From Apium graveolens (taxonomy: Eukaryota > Streptophyta > Magnoliopsida > Apiales > Apiaceae): a DNA stretch of 64,000 nucleotides. This document shows, piece by piece, positions 45,634 to 56,662 of this stretch; position 1 is the first letter of the stretch, and each line of letters begins with the position of its first letter. The notes below the pieces were generated by a model that was not told the DNA's origin, ran no database searches, and was given only the letters and a program-made list of their open reading frames with translations. A program made the translations under genes and the position numbers. The DNA is taken from assembly GCF_009905375.1 (NCBI RefSeq), contig NC_133652.1:117638676-117702675 (forward strand), written 5' to 3'.

Positions 45634-45785
45634 AAGAAAGAGAGAGGATTTTTTTTTAATCTTTTATTTCCCTTCATACTTTTTCTCTCTACTTGTTTTT
45701 ACTCTCCTTCTTCTTCTACCGTTGGTTTTTCATACAGACATTTTATCAAACACCTAACAGGCACTCTTAAATCTAAATTTTTCAC

Positions 45786-48700
45786 ATGGCACCTAAGGAT
45801 TTAATCATTGATGGAGCTAAATTTGTTCCAAACAACTATGCTGCAATTCTTGATCATGTTGAAGCTCCATCTGAATTGCATTTTGTGCAAGATCTTCTTG
45901 CACACAGTGAGATTGGGTATGCATTGACCCAGCCTTCGGTCTTTTCGAGCCAACAAGTTCTGACGTTTTGGCGGACTGGGCACTTTGATAATGGTGGTAC
46001 ACATGGCACTCCCAGTATTGTTTTCGAAGTGGGTGATTCTTCATAAGCAGTCACTCCTGGTACAATATGCAGGGCTCTTCATCTCCCAGAAGGATATACC
46101 TTTTCAATTCCAGAGGAATCAGCTCTTCAGGAGTTAATGGCCAGTTTGGGATATGAACAGAGTTTGGCAAAGCTTGGGCAGTTCAAACGGGCTCATATCA
46201 GAAGAGAATGGAGCTTCTTCTTCGACTGTATCACTAAAGCTTTTGGGAACAAGTGTTCAAATTTTGATGATCTTCCTATAATGAGTCAGCACATCGGGTA
46301 TGCTATTATCAACCAAACTTATTTTGATTTTGCAACTGCTATAATTGGTTTTATTGGGGATAGGATGACAGAGGATAGGAATGGTGTTTACTTTGCTAGA
46401 TTCTGTCAACTTATATATACTTTTTGTACTGATGAATCTCAATTAGTCAGTTCCTCAACTCCACCTTTCAAGGTTGCAAAACGTTACTTTAATGACCTGA
46501 TAAATGCTGACACTAAGAAATCAGTGGTTAGACCTTTACAGATTCCTCAGTCTGTAAAACAGATCTTAGTAAATGCTGATCCTGATACTTATAGCTCTGT
46601 TTATTCTGATGTCCAACCAACAACAACCACCCAAACACCACAACAACCATCAGCACCTACCACTCATTCTACTCAATCAACCCTCAGGCAATATATCAAA
46701 TCCTATCTCTCCACTTCACAGACTGTTCAACCCTCATCCTCAGCACCTACTGTGAAGCCTTCCTCTTCCAAACCTAAGAGGACAAAGACTGTTCCTCAAA
46801 CACCTCAAAAGAGAAGAAGGATTTCTTTGAGAGATGAATCTGATACTGAGGAATAGGTTCCTTCTTCATAACCTGTTGTTAATGAAGCTGAGAAAGAGAC
46901 TTCTCAGAAGGATTCTGGAATTGGGGGATCTAGGCTTCTCAAGAGGCTTAGAAGAATGACAGTTCCTGAAACTCCCAAGGAATCCAAATCTACAAAGAGA
47001 TACAAGAAATAGAGGGCAAATAGGCCAGTTTCAGATGATGAAGAGGAAGCAGCTAAGGAAGGGGATCAAGAATCTCTGATCTCACAAGAAAAGGAATTTG
47101 CTAAAGTCACTTCTTCTCCATCAACTCCATCTCAGGAAGCTGTTTCTGAAAAGGCCAACACACCATCTGTATCTCCTGTTGATCCAGGCACAAGTGCTGA
47201 TATTGATGTTCACAACTTGGTTGTGCCTGAAATAATTCTATTAGAAGCTCCAACATCATATAATCCATCAACAACACCTGTTACTGATGTTGTTCAAACT
47301 CCAGGGTTATCTACTACACCTTCTCTACATCTAGATGCTGATGATCAGAATTTAGGTGAGCATCAGGATATGGCTGTTGATCAGAACTTAGAACCAGATC
47401 AGTAATTAGAGGATGCTGAAGCCTCCATTGCTACTCACACTGTTGTCTTATCTGAAGATACTGATTATGTAAGTTCTGATGCTGCAAATGCTGGAGATAC
47501 TGGAGATGCTGCTCTAAATGCAGATGCTGATGCAGCAGGTCCTTCAGGACATGCTCCTCAATAAACTATTCTTAAGTCTGAACTTGTTAAGAAGTTTGTT
47601 ACCAGAGAAGCACCAGTGCCTTGGAGTGAAACTCTTGCCGGACAGGAGTGGACTAAGGAATGGAACTCAGTCACCTGTGTTCCAACTGCACAGAATATGG
47701 CTGAGCAATTGACAAAAGCTGATGAGATGTTAAATACTGATGATTTCAAAATACAGCTTAGAGTCACTGCATTGAGTACTAAATATTTACAAGGTCTTCA
47801 TTCAAATACTCATGCAGAGTTACATCTCTTAAGGGAAGAACTAATGAAGCAAGAACAAGTTCACAAGATTGATAAGAAAAAGTTCTTCCAACCTACCTTT
47901 GACAGATTTCTTATATTGAGAAGACTCAAGATAATCAACAAGCTCAGATTGATGATATTCTGGAAAATCAAGCTTCTCAGCAATCACAACTTAATGAAAT
48001 CCAAGCCTCAGTGGAATTGCTTGTCTCTCTTCTACTACCTGCCGATGCCAAAAAGGGGGAGAAAGTAATTAAGTCCAAATGCAAGACTGACAAGACACTA
48101 AAAGGGAAGTATGATGAAAAGGATGATCAAGGAAACTCTGGAACGGGTAGAGGTCATAGTCAAGGTAGAGGATTCACATCAAGAAAAGCTGAAATCACAA
48201 GTCACAGGACAAGTTCTGATACTGGGAAGAGAATTAGTTATGCTACTGGTAAAAGAATAAGTTCTGATGAACTTTTAGATCTTGATGAAGAAATGTCAAG
48301 ACAGTTATTTCTTCAAGAAAATCCAGGAATGGACTTGGAGAGTTTAATGAAAGAAGAAGCCAGACTTAAATCAGGGAAAGTCACATCTAAATCTGAAGCT
48401 TCTGGTAAAAAGCCACTTCCAAAACTCAAAGGCATTGTGATAAAAGAAAGGACAATTGCTGAAGCAACATTGGCTAAATCACAACCGCAGATAGATCCAA
48501 GATCCAAGGGTAAAGAAAAGGTTGGTGAACCTATCAAGGTTTATGTGCCTCCTGAGGATGAAGAAATTACTGATGAAAAGGATGATCTTGCTCTGACTTC
48601 AAGAAAAGTTCTTAAAACAACCTCTGGCATGGTTCAAGTTGTTCAGAGTCAAGATAAAGTAAGTTCTGATATTTCAAAGAAGCAAGTAACCTCTGACACA

Positions 48701-49510
48701 GCTCAAGTTAACTTGATATCAGAAGATAGACCAAAGACACTCCTACCAGGATTCACTAAAGCAAAACAGACTCAACCTTTGAAGACTGCTGCAAGTGGTT
48801 TTGAAGCTAGAGTAGTTACTGGAAAGGAAGAAAGAGATAAAACTGGATTGGGAAGTGCTGATGAAAGAAGAATACAGAACACTACCAATGATCCAACTTC
48901 CTTGAATGAACCAGGTATTGGAGCAACTCCTGAGAGATTGAATCAACTGGAATCTGTACAAATGGTTTACCATACCTACTTGAAATAACACATCTTGTTG
49001 TACTTCATGACAGATGGTAGGGTTTATCATATAAGGCAAAATGCCATTCCATTGAAGTATTTTGAAGAATTGGAGCATGTACTATTCTTACTTCAAGTGG
49101 ATGACAGATTGACATGAACTGCTGCAAACTATTTGAAGGATCAGATTCAGAGACAGAAAAGGCTTTATTCTGTTAAGTCTGACAGCACATATGTTCCAAA
49201 GTACAGAGATCACAAGGGTGATATAGTTGAAATGAAGCCCAACACTGCTCAAATTATAACTACCTTTCTAGGGTACAGGGCTGTGGAATTCAATCTTGAG
49301 TCTGATAAAGCTTATCTGATCAGACTGGATCAGGATATAAGAAAAGCAAAGATTAATGATCTCAGGGCTGCAATCTTTCAAATTGGTGAAGATACTGCAG
49401 AGCTTAAAGATGCTAAAAGGAGGATGATTGATGAACTTAGATATGCTGAGAGATATTTGTTGAAGAACTATCTCAGGACAACTCCTGACATCAGAGAGAT
49501 CAGAAGATGA
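45786..49510 (+). pseudogene. Sirevirus extra ORF (aORF), full length with point stops
   Basis: About 1,240 codons from MAPKDLIIDGAKFVPNNY to TTPDIREIRR. One frame holds to about 47,915 with stops at 46,044, 46,854, 47,403 and 47,562 among others (several readable as former Gln codons), then a shift to a second frame until the end, with a stop near 48,988 and a TGA near 49,115. N-terminal domain (residues about 1-240): VLTFWRTGHFDNGG, ICRALHLPEGY, RREWSFFFDCITKAF, GFIGDRMTEDRNGVYFARF. The middle is Pro/Thr/Ser/Gln-rich, with a basic KPKRTKTVPQTPQKRRR patch (46,765-46,830) that could be a nuclear signal. The C-terminal third is charged with a coiled-coil-like stretch. Role unknown; an envelope-like label is historical and no transmembrane segment is seen. 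Confidence 0.85.
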
Positions 49511-49707
49511 AGCCAAGTCAAGATCTACAACTGATTAAATTCTGATATCTGTACAGACTAAAGCTGTTATCAGAAGTTAAATATTGGTAAAGGACTGTAA
49601 GTTGTAGTTATCTAGTCTAATTCTCATGCATTTGTACTTAATGTTTTTGACATCATCAAATATCTGTTAAACTTGTATATTATGCTAATTTACAAGTTGG
49701 GGGAGAT

Positions 49708-50318
49708 TGTTAGATATATTTGATAATGTCATGGCTAATATGATTTATGTTTAGTTTTCAGATCTTACTTAACATGACAAATCAGTACTTAACTGGATAT
49801 CAGCACTTATACTGGAAGTCAGGACTTAAGGATATCAGTACTTATATTATCAGGAGATAATCATCAGAAGTTGGATATCAGAACTTAAGTGATGAAGGAC
49901 GATCAGATAAGGACAGTAGCTGATTAAAGGAAAGAAGATCGAGATAAACATAAGAAGAGATGTGCATGAAGAAGGAGTTCCGTGAAGAATGGAATACTTG
50001 GAAGAAAAGATATCTGATTGATATATTTTAGGAAGCAGAATTATATTCCATATCAATTAGCGATTATCTTGTAACTGTGTAGTATATAAACACAGACATA
50101 GGGTTTACACTAGAAGTGTTATCATATTCGAGAAGATTATTCATTGTAACCCTAGCAGCTCTCGTGATATTTGTTCATCACTGAGGGGTAACAGTTCCAT
50201 ACTATAATAGAGTTTATTGTTTCAATAAAGTTTGTTTTCTTTTACTTAAGATATTAAAGTTCAATTTGATTATATTTTACACTGTATTCACCCCCTCTAC
50301 AGTGTGTGTGACCTAACA
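49708..50318 (+). repeat. Sirevirus LTR 2 (3' LTR)
   Basis: 611 bp, same termini as LTR 1, with TATATAAA at 50,093-50,100. It abuts TAR/Tork pol sequence at 50,319. Confidence 0.95.
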
Positions 50319-51010
50319 TAAACCTTTTAAGCACTTTCTGGATGTATGTACCCTGGGTAAGACTTATCATTCTTCTAGATCTATCTCTATAGATCTTCAT
50401 ACCGAGAATGTAGGATGCTTCTCCCAAGTCCTTCATGGTGAAGTTCTTGATAGCCATACTTTGACTGTTTGTAGCATCGATATATCATTTCCTATAAGAA
50501 GTATGTCATCCACATACAATACAAGAAATATTACCGCGCTCCCACTAACCTTCTTGTAGACACATGGTTCATCTATGTTTTTGATAAAACTAAACTCTTT
50601 GATTGTCTCATCAAAACGGATGTTCCATCTACGAGAAGCTTACCTTAAACCATATATGGTTCGCAGCAGCTTACACACTAGGTGTTCATTTCCCTTGGAA
50701 AGAAAACCCTCTGGCTGTGTCATATACACTTCCTCCTCAAGTTCCCCATTGAGGAAGGCCGTTTTCACATCCATTTGCCAGATCTCATAGTCGTAGTAAG
50801 AAGCAATCGCAAGCAAAATCCGAATTGATTTTAACAGGCTACAGGCGAAAAAGTTTCATCAAAGTCAATCCAATGCCTTTGTTTGAATCCTTTTGCCACG
50901 AGCCTGGCCTTATAGGTCTCCACCTGGCCATCTGCTCCAATCTTTCTCTTGTATACCCACTTGCACCCAATAGGCTTAACACCTTCAGGCGCCTCAACCA
51001 GAGTCCATAC
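50319..51010 (-). pseudogene. TAR/Tork copia reverse transcriptase
   Basis: Minus-strand blocks: [58 protein letters not shown] (catalytic YVDD intact, about 50,490-50,530), MAIKNFTMKDLGEASYILGMKIYRDRSRRM, YIQKVLKRF ending at the Sirevirus junction. It is separated from integrase by a TAA at about 51,012 (YTN/VWTL, Gln expected) and carries further stops and shifts. Confidence 0.9.
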
Positions 51011-52111
51011 TTAGTTGGTATACATAGATTCCATTTCGGATTTCATTTCACTATGCCATTTCTCTGAGTCAACACTACTCATAGCCTCATTATAGGTCAC
51101 AGAGTCGTCATCATCAATGATTGACAACTCATTGTCATTCTTAATGACAAGGCCATAATAGCTCTCAGGTTGGCGAGACACTCTCCCTGTCCTATGAATG
51201 GGCTGTTCCACAGAAGGTTGTTCAGTCTGAACAGGTGTTTCCACTTGATCCGTAGTAGTTTGTGCTTCTTGAACTTCATCAAGTTCAATTTTGCTCCCAC
51301 TGTTTCCTTCAAGGATAAACTCCTTTTCCAAGAAGGTAGCATGTCTGGAGACAAACACCCGATGATCGGTGTAAAAGTAATACCCCAAAGTCTCCTTAGG
51401 ATATCCCACAAAATTACATTTTACGGATCGAGATTCCAGCTTATCTGGGTCAACTTTCTTGACATAAGCTGGACATCCCCAAATCTTAACGTGTTTAAGA
51501 CTCGGTTTCCTTTCTTTCCATATCTTATATGGTGTTTGAGGAACAGATTTGGAAGGCACCTTATTCAGTAAATATGCTGAGGTTTCCAATGCATAACCCC
51601 ATAGGAATACTGGAAGATTCGCATAGCTCATCATGGACCGAACCATGTCTAACAAAGTTCGATTTCTCCTTTCAGATACCCCATTTAACTGTGGAGTATA
51701 TGGAGGAGTCCACTGGGAGACTATACCATTATCTTTGAGATAATCTAGAAACTCTCCATTCAAGTATTCACCACCTCGATCTGATCGAAGAGTTATAATA
51801 CTGTATTTGGTTTGTTTCTCCACTTCATGTTTATATTCTTTGAACTTTTCAAAGGCTTCAGGCTTGTGTTTCATCAAATACACATATCCGAATCTAAATC
51901 TATCATCTATGAAAGTAATGAAGTACGAAAATCCACCAATGGCTTGCGTAGACATTGGTCCACATACATCCGTGTGTACCAATCCTAGCAAATCTGCAGC
52001 CCTCTCTCCATGTCCACTAAATGGAGATTTGGTCATTTTACCCAATAGACAAGACTCGCATGTAAAATATGATTCAAAATCAAAAGGGTCAAGTAACCCT
52101 TCCTTATGCAA
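51011..52111 (-). pseudogene. TAR/Tork copia integrase
   Basis: 366 uninterrupted codons: zinc ligands CESCLLGKMTK; HTDVCGPM (first Asp), LRSDRGGEYL (second Asp), LNGVSERRNRTLLDMVRSM (Glu); then LKHVKIWGCPAYV, CNFVGYPKETLGYYFY and a linker with HRTGRVSRQPESYYG that leads into the reverse transcriptase. The DD35E triad is intact. The stop at 52,127 separates it from the WHCRLGHIS block of the preceding frame. Confidence 0.94.
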
Positions 52112-52126
52112 TGTCCGCAGTTTATT

Positions 52127-52786
52127 TTAACTAATATGACCTAGCCTACAGTGCCATAAATAGGTCAGATTTTCATCATCTCGTTTTATTTTATTAGTTT
52201 GTTCAATCTGAAGTAAATCATGCTCTACGTCACATACATACAGACCATTATTTAAAATGCCACGTCCAAAAAGAACATTATCTCTAAGGATAGAACATTC
52301 ATTATTCTTAATAATAAATGAAAAACCATCCACATCCAACATAGGAATAGAAACAATATTCCTCACAATAGAGGGAACATAATAACAATTATTCAAAATA
52401 ATAGTCTTGCCCGTAGGTATATATAAACTAAATGATCCTACAGATATGGCCAAAACCCTTGCTCCATTGCCCATACGTAGAATCACCTCATCTTTTTCAA
52501 GAGTCCTACTTCCCTTTAGTCCTTGCAACGAATTACAAATATGAGAACCACAGGCGGTATCTAATACCCAAGTAGAAATTTGACATAGTGACATATTAAC
52601 TTCAATCATGAACATGCCTGAATCAGAAACGGTAGTCTCACTACCCTTCTTCTTCAATTCTGCAAGGTAAACCTTGCAGTTCCTCTTCCAGTGCCCCAAC
52701 TTGTTACAGTAAAAACAAACAGCTAAATTTGGACCAGTCAACTTGTGAGCATCTAGTATGCTCCGGAGTGATGGTGCAGAAGACAT
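52127..52786 (-). pseudogene. TAR/Tork copia gag remnant and protease
   Basis: The likely start is ATG 52,784-52,786 (MSSAPSLRSILDAHKLTGPN), typical for gag in this lineage; a longer in-frame reading from 52,819 is less likely. Straight after KLTGPN comes the zinc knuckle CFYCNKLGHWKRNC, so the gag core of perhaps 200 residues is deleted. The protease has STWVLDTACGSHIC and MGNGARVLAISVG, then the pre-integrase YLWHCRLGH. It encodes the particle RNA-binding region and precursor-cleaving enzyme. Confidence 0.88.
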
Positions 52787-52819
52787 GACGAATATAGTAA
52801 ATCTGTAAATGATAAACAC

Positions 52820-54684
52820 ATAACAACACTTAACAAATATTCAATTTCATTTCAAAACACTATATGAATCGGGTCTTTATTCATAAGTGTCTCCCACTAG
52901 TTTATCTAATTTTTTCAACCCCCTAAGTGAAAATTAAGCATTAATAATGCTAGTGGGAATAGGGATCTTACATTCCATCACACAACCTCGGCTGTGGCAC
53001 GAAACGTCATGTGATGTTCAATAGGCAGACAACTCTTGTCAATTAAATCTTATGTTATTCCCTAATATAACTTTAGCCTCTTGAATAATTGAGTCACGGC
53101 TGTGACACGACAAACTCAATATTCTAAATCAAGTCTAACCCAACATTTCGTACAATTGAATCAGTCTCCAACGGCCCATGGCTTTAGCACGTACCGACCT
53201 TTAGATTCTAATTCAATATACACATCTCTATGTAATAGACAAGTATTTCTTATTTCGAAATCAAAGCCCTCGGCTGTAGCACGAAACGACAATGATTTAA
53301 AAATAAGAACCACTTTCTACCATGTTGGAAGGCTATGACTGACACAAGCCCGTTGTGTCATTGGCCAATTACTACTTAATATTATTTAATTTTAGAGGGA
53401 TTATATTACGTTATAATCATAATCATATTATAAAGAGATTCTTCCTTTTAAATTAAATATTTCAAATCAATAATCGATAATCAGATGATTCCCAGATCGG
53501 GTGGAGCATTGTCAAGAGGCGTCACTTAATAACCCTTTCTTACAAATAGAAATCTGTTGTTGACAGAATCATCCTTTCTCTCAATATTGAAAATTCATAT
53601 TCAATTACGTGTTTCATAAACACAAGAATCTCATGATCGTATTCATAATATTTATTGTTAAGGCAAGAAACGATTCCTATTCTAGATTTTCTAGAGCACG
53701 CCTTATATTGATTTAAGTTCACCTAAATCTATCATTGCATGGTAAACATAGGCATATATCTCATATATAAAATTAAATAAACAAGTAAATGTAAAGTGTA
53801 ATAAAGTAAATGTGTTTGGTTATGGCCCCATCCTATGTGATCTTTATCAAGCTCATGATAAAGATCAAGGTCAATCTAATATGGTGATGGAAATAAATAC
53901 AACTACTTATTACATAAGTCTTCTTCTTTGTTTAGACTTCTTGTATGCCTCGTCTTCTTCTTTGTATCACCTCCATTGGATAGCCTTCTTGAGTCTTAAA
54001 TTAAATTACATGATTGAAAGTAAAACTAATCTAATGAACTTACAAGAATAACTCGAGTTACATTCGAGATTTATGATTACAAAGATTGACGACATGCAAG
54101 TCGTATTTAAAACCAAAACCAAAACCATTACACTAAGGTCGAAAGGCCATAACCATCCACCATGCTCATACAACACATAAAAGCATGTTAAAAGACATAA
54201 TCTGATCTTAACATATCATATTATCCATGATCTAATCATAAAAAGAAAATATGACAAAAATCAGAAAAATCAGAATCAAATCAGAAAAACAAGAATCACT
54301 ATTTACGGGCAGCAAACGACGTCAAACGCCTTACAGACGAGTCGTTGATAGGTTTAGCTATCAGTTTTGTTCAGACGCTCGTTTACCTATGGAATAGGGT
54401 ATTCGTTTGCGTAAATCGGACACCAGACCCAGATTTCAGCAAATCTGCAGCAGGCAATTCAGATGCCGTATCTAATATGATTCTCATAATTAGAACAAAC
54501 ATAAATCATGTATATATCAGTATATATACAGATTAAATAATCATCTTATGATTATACAACTCACATGAATATCATATATTCAAAACCATACATATATAAG
54601 CATATTATATCAACATCAAATCATGGCGAATCACGTACATGCTCATATATCGAAAACAGTTAAACACATAAATGAATTGAAAAC
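52820..54684 (-). other. Long non-coding leader of the TAR/Tork element with degenerate repeats
   Basis: About 1.9 kb between the primer site and gag without a supported ORF. At about 52,986-53,350 it holds four or five degenerate copies of a CTCGGCTGTGGCACGAAACG motif, spaced roughly 80-110 bp. The rest is AT-rich. Confidence 0.65.
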
Positions 54685-54708
54685 TTTTCGCAAGTAGCTT
54701 TGATGCTA
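54685..54708 (-). other. TAR/Tork primer-binding site
   Basis: The minus strand immediately after the 5' LTR reads TAGCATCAAAGCTACTTGCG, a diverged relative of TGGTATCAGAGC (initiator Met-tRNA). Confidence 0.6.
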
Positions 54709-54709
54709 T

Positions 54710-56394
54710 TGAAGGGTTTTTTAGCACATAAACGCAGCGAAAACGTAAATATAATCTTAAAAAACGAAACCCTCCGCAGGATCCATGCGAAAAATAATAT
54801 TTAATTCGTAGTTCAGTATGTTTACCTTAAGAAGCTTTACGTTAATGGAAAGATGGAGTTCTTTAATAGCAATCCAAGAACGATGAACGGAGATCCTTAG
54901 CAGCTGCTCCTCAAGTGTGAAGCACTCCACCGGTATCCACCAAGAAAACGATGTAATGAAGGAGGAGGAGATGGAGAGAATTAAGGTTTTGTAAATCTTT
55001 TTGGTTGAGGCAAAAATAGTGTTTATAATAGTATATTTATAGGCAAAATTTTCCGCTGAAAATTTTCCCATAAAATATTATTATTATTAACCCTTTATTA
55101 TTCTCATTAATAATTAAAACACCTTTTAATTATTAATCATTTTTCTAAACACTTTAGAAATAATTCTATCTCTTGATTTAATTTCCAAAAATTAAATTCT
55201 TAATTAATAATATTAAGAACCTTTTCTTAATTAATTTATAATCAATTAAATCTCATTTAATCAATTATTAAATTTGCCAATTAATTATTTATTTCATAAA
55301 TAAATAATTATCAGCCATTATTAATTAATTCCTCCACCATTAAATCATTCTCTTTTATGGTGTGACCCTGTATGTTCAATATTAAGCCGGTAGTAGAAAT
55401 AAATAATAATAAAACTATTTTATCATCATTTATATAAATTCTCTAATTCATTAAATATGATTAATTAATTAATCATATTTATTCTACATCGTGAGGGATA
55501 CTTCTCAGCATATCGCGACTATCCGGATAATACGAATTCACTGCTTAGAATACCAAGAACCTATTCAGTGAGTAGTTACCGTACAATTAATTCCTTCTAC
55601 CCTGCAATGTCACGATTAAATACAAGGCATGGAACTTGTGTCAAGCCTATCTTATTTAATCACTTGCTTTCCCATTCACTATGCTTAGTTCTATTTAATG
55701 TAAATTAGAAACTCCTTTCTAATTTTATTCACTTTGGCCAGAGATTCCTGAACTAACATAAGTGGATCAGCATTGAACATTCTCTTCCTACACTGGAAGG
55801 GGTAGATCCTTTATTAATCATACACTATCTTCGTGTACAAATTCCTATACCCAGTAGAGCCCTTATAATTGTCCCAAAGCATAGTTCAGTGTACACAAGA
55901 TGACTATGATGACCTCAAGTCTAAGGATACTTGTACAACTATCACTATGTGAACAACTGCTGACACGTGAGTGAACTCCATCAGTTGTTCAGCTGTGTGA
56001 GTCATGTTCAGTGAACGTATTTTATAATAAGCACCTACATACTAGCTATAGTGTCACCACACAAATGTCTATGAGAACAGACATCCTTCATAATAAAGCA
56101 AGCATAGTATGTACCGATCTTTGCGGATTATCAATTACCAGTTAGTAATCCTACGACCAGGACCTATTTAAGTTTAGAGTTATCATCTTTTAGGTCTCAT
56201 TATTATGATCTCATCACAATCCATAAAAAGCTTTACTCTAAACTGTGGTATATCTTATTTAAACATTTAAATAGATAGAGCCCGCAATAAAAACAAAACA
56301 AGTCTTTTATTAATATCAATGAAATCAAAACATATTACATAAAAGTTATTCCTAAATCCTCATACACGATTGGACTTAGGACATATCTCTTTCA
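54710..56394 (-). repeat. TAR/Tork copia 5' LTR
   Basis: 1,685 bp, TGAAGGGTTT to ATCTCTTTCA, TATAAATA near 55,034-55,041 on the minus strand. It lacks a roughly 20-bp segment present at 37,437-37,457. Confidence 0.95.
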
Positions 56395-56399
56395 AGTTC

Positions 56400-56662
56400 A
56401 TCATTGAAGGATTGGCTTTCATTTACAATTAAAGCACTTTAGCCATCCACAACATGTCCTTGACCAGACCTCAACGATTGTCTTTGAATCATCTCTAGTT
56501 CATATGTTTTGAGAATTCCATATAGAACTTCCAGAGTTATTCTGCTCAAGTCTCTCCCTTCCCTGATTGCTGAGGTTTTCTGTTCCAAATGGTCAGGGAG
56601 AGTAAGCAATAACTTTAGATTCACCTCTTTAGCTTCATAGTATTTGCCATGAAGCTGCAAGT
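56400..56662 (-). pseudogene. Outer Sirevirus gag, middle piece
   Basis: Minus strand: QLHGKYYEAKEVNLKLLLTLPDHLEQKTSAIREGRDLSRITLEVLYGILKTYELEMIQRQ, then SGQGHVVDG, a stop, and SALIVNESQSFNDEL, which joins RSQTSV across the TAR/Tork insertion. It aligns with SNLKFLLALPECWDLKATTIRDNYNLDEITLDEMYGMLKTHELEMEQR of the plus-strand gag. About 110-120 residues between this piece and the N-terminus are missing. Confidence 0.85.

Larger units (their letters stand above)
38176..50318 (+). mobile_element. Plus-strand Sirevirus in partial tandem form (internal 3' end - LTR - internal - LTR)
   Basis: 38,176-38,808 repeats 49,075-49,707 (aORF end, untranslated region, polypurine tract), and 38,809-39,419 repeats 49,708-50,318 (LTRs). 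The main element is thus complete from LTR to LTR (38,809-50,318), but instead of host DNA it is preceded by 633 bp of a second element's 3' internal end. The second element's remainder and the left target site are lost, so no TSD can be shown. It interrupts the TAR/Tork pol. Confidence 0.93.
36269..56394 (-). mobile_element. TAR/Tork-type Ty1/copia element nested in the outer gag
   Basis: LTRs at 36,269-37,974 and 54,710-56,394 with TSD AGTTC (36,264-36,268 and 56,395-56,399). The minus-strand internal region holds a primer site, a 1.9 kb leader, a gag remnant, protease, integrase, reverse transcriptase and the RNase H end. The plus-strand Sirevirus lies between the reverse transcriptase and RNase H. 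About 60 or more codons of pol are missing at that junction. Lineage assignment within copia is by resemblance only. Confidence 0.92.

Noticed and set aside
53102..53338. 78-codon plus-strand ORF in the TAR/Tork leader
   Set aside because: Overlaps the degenerate leader repeats, lies on the strand opposite to the element, and has no domain.
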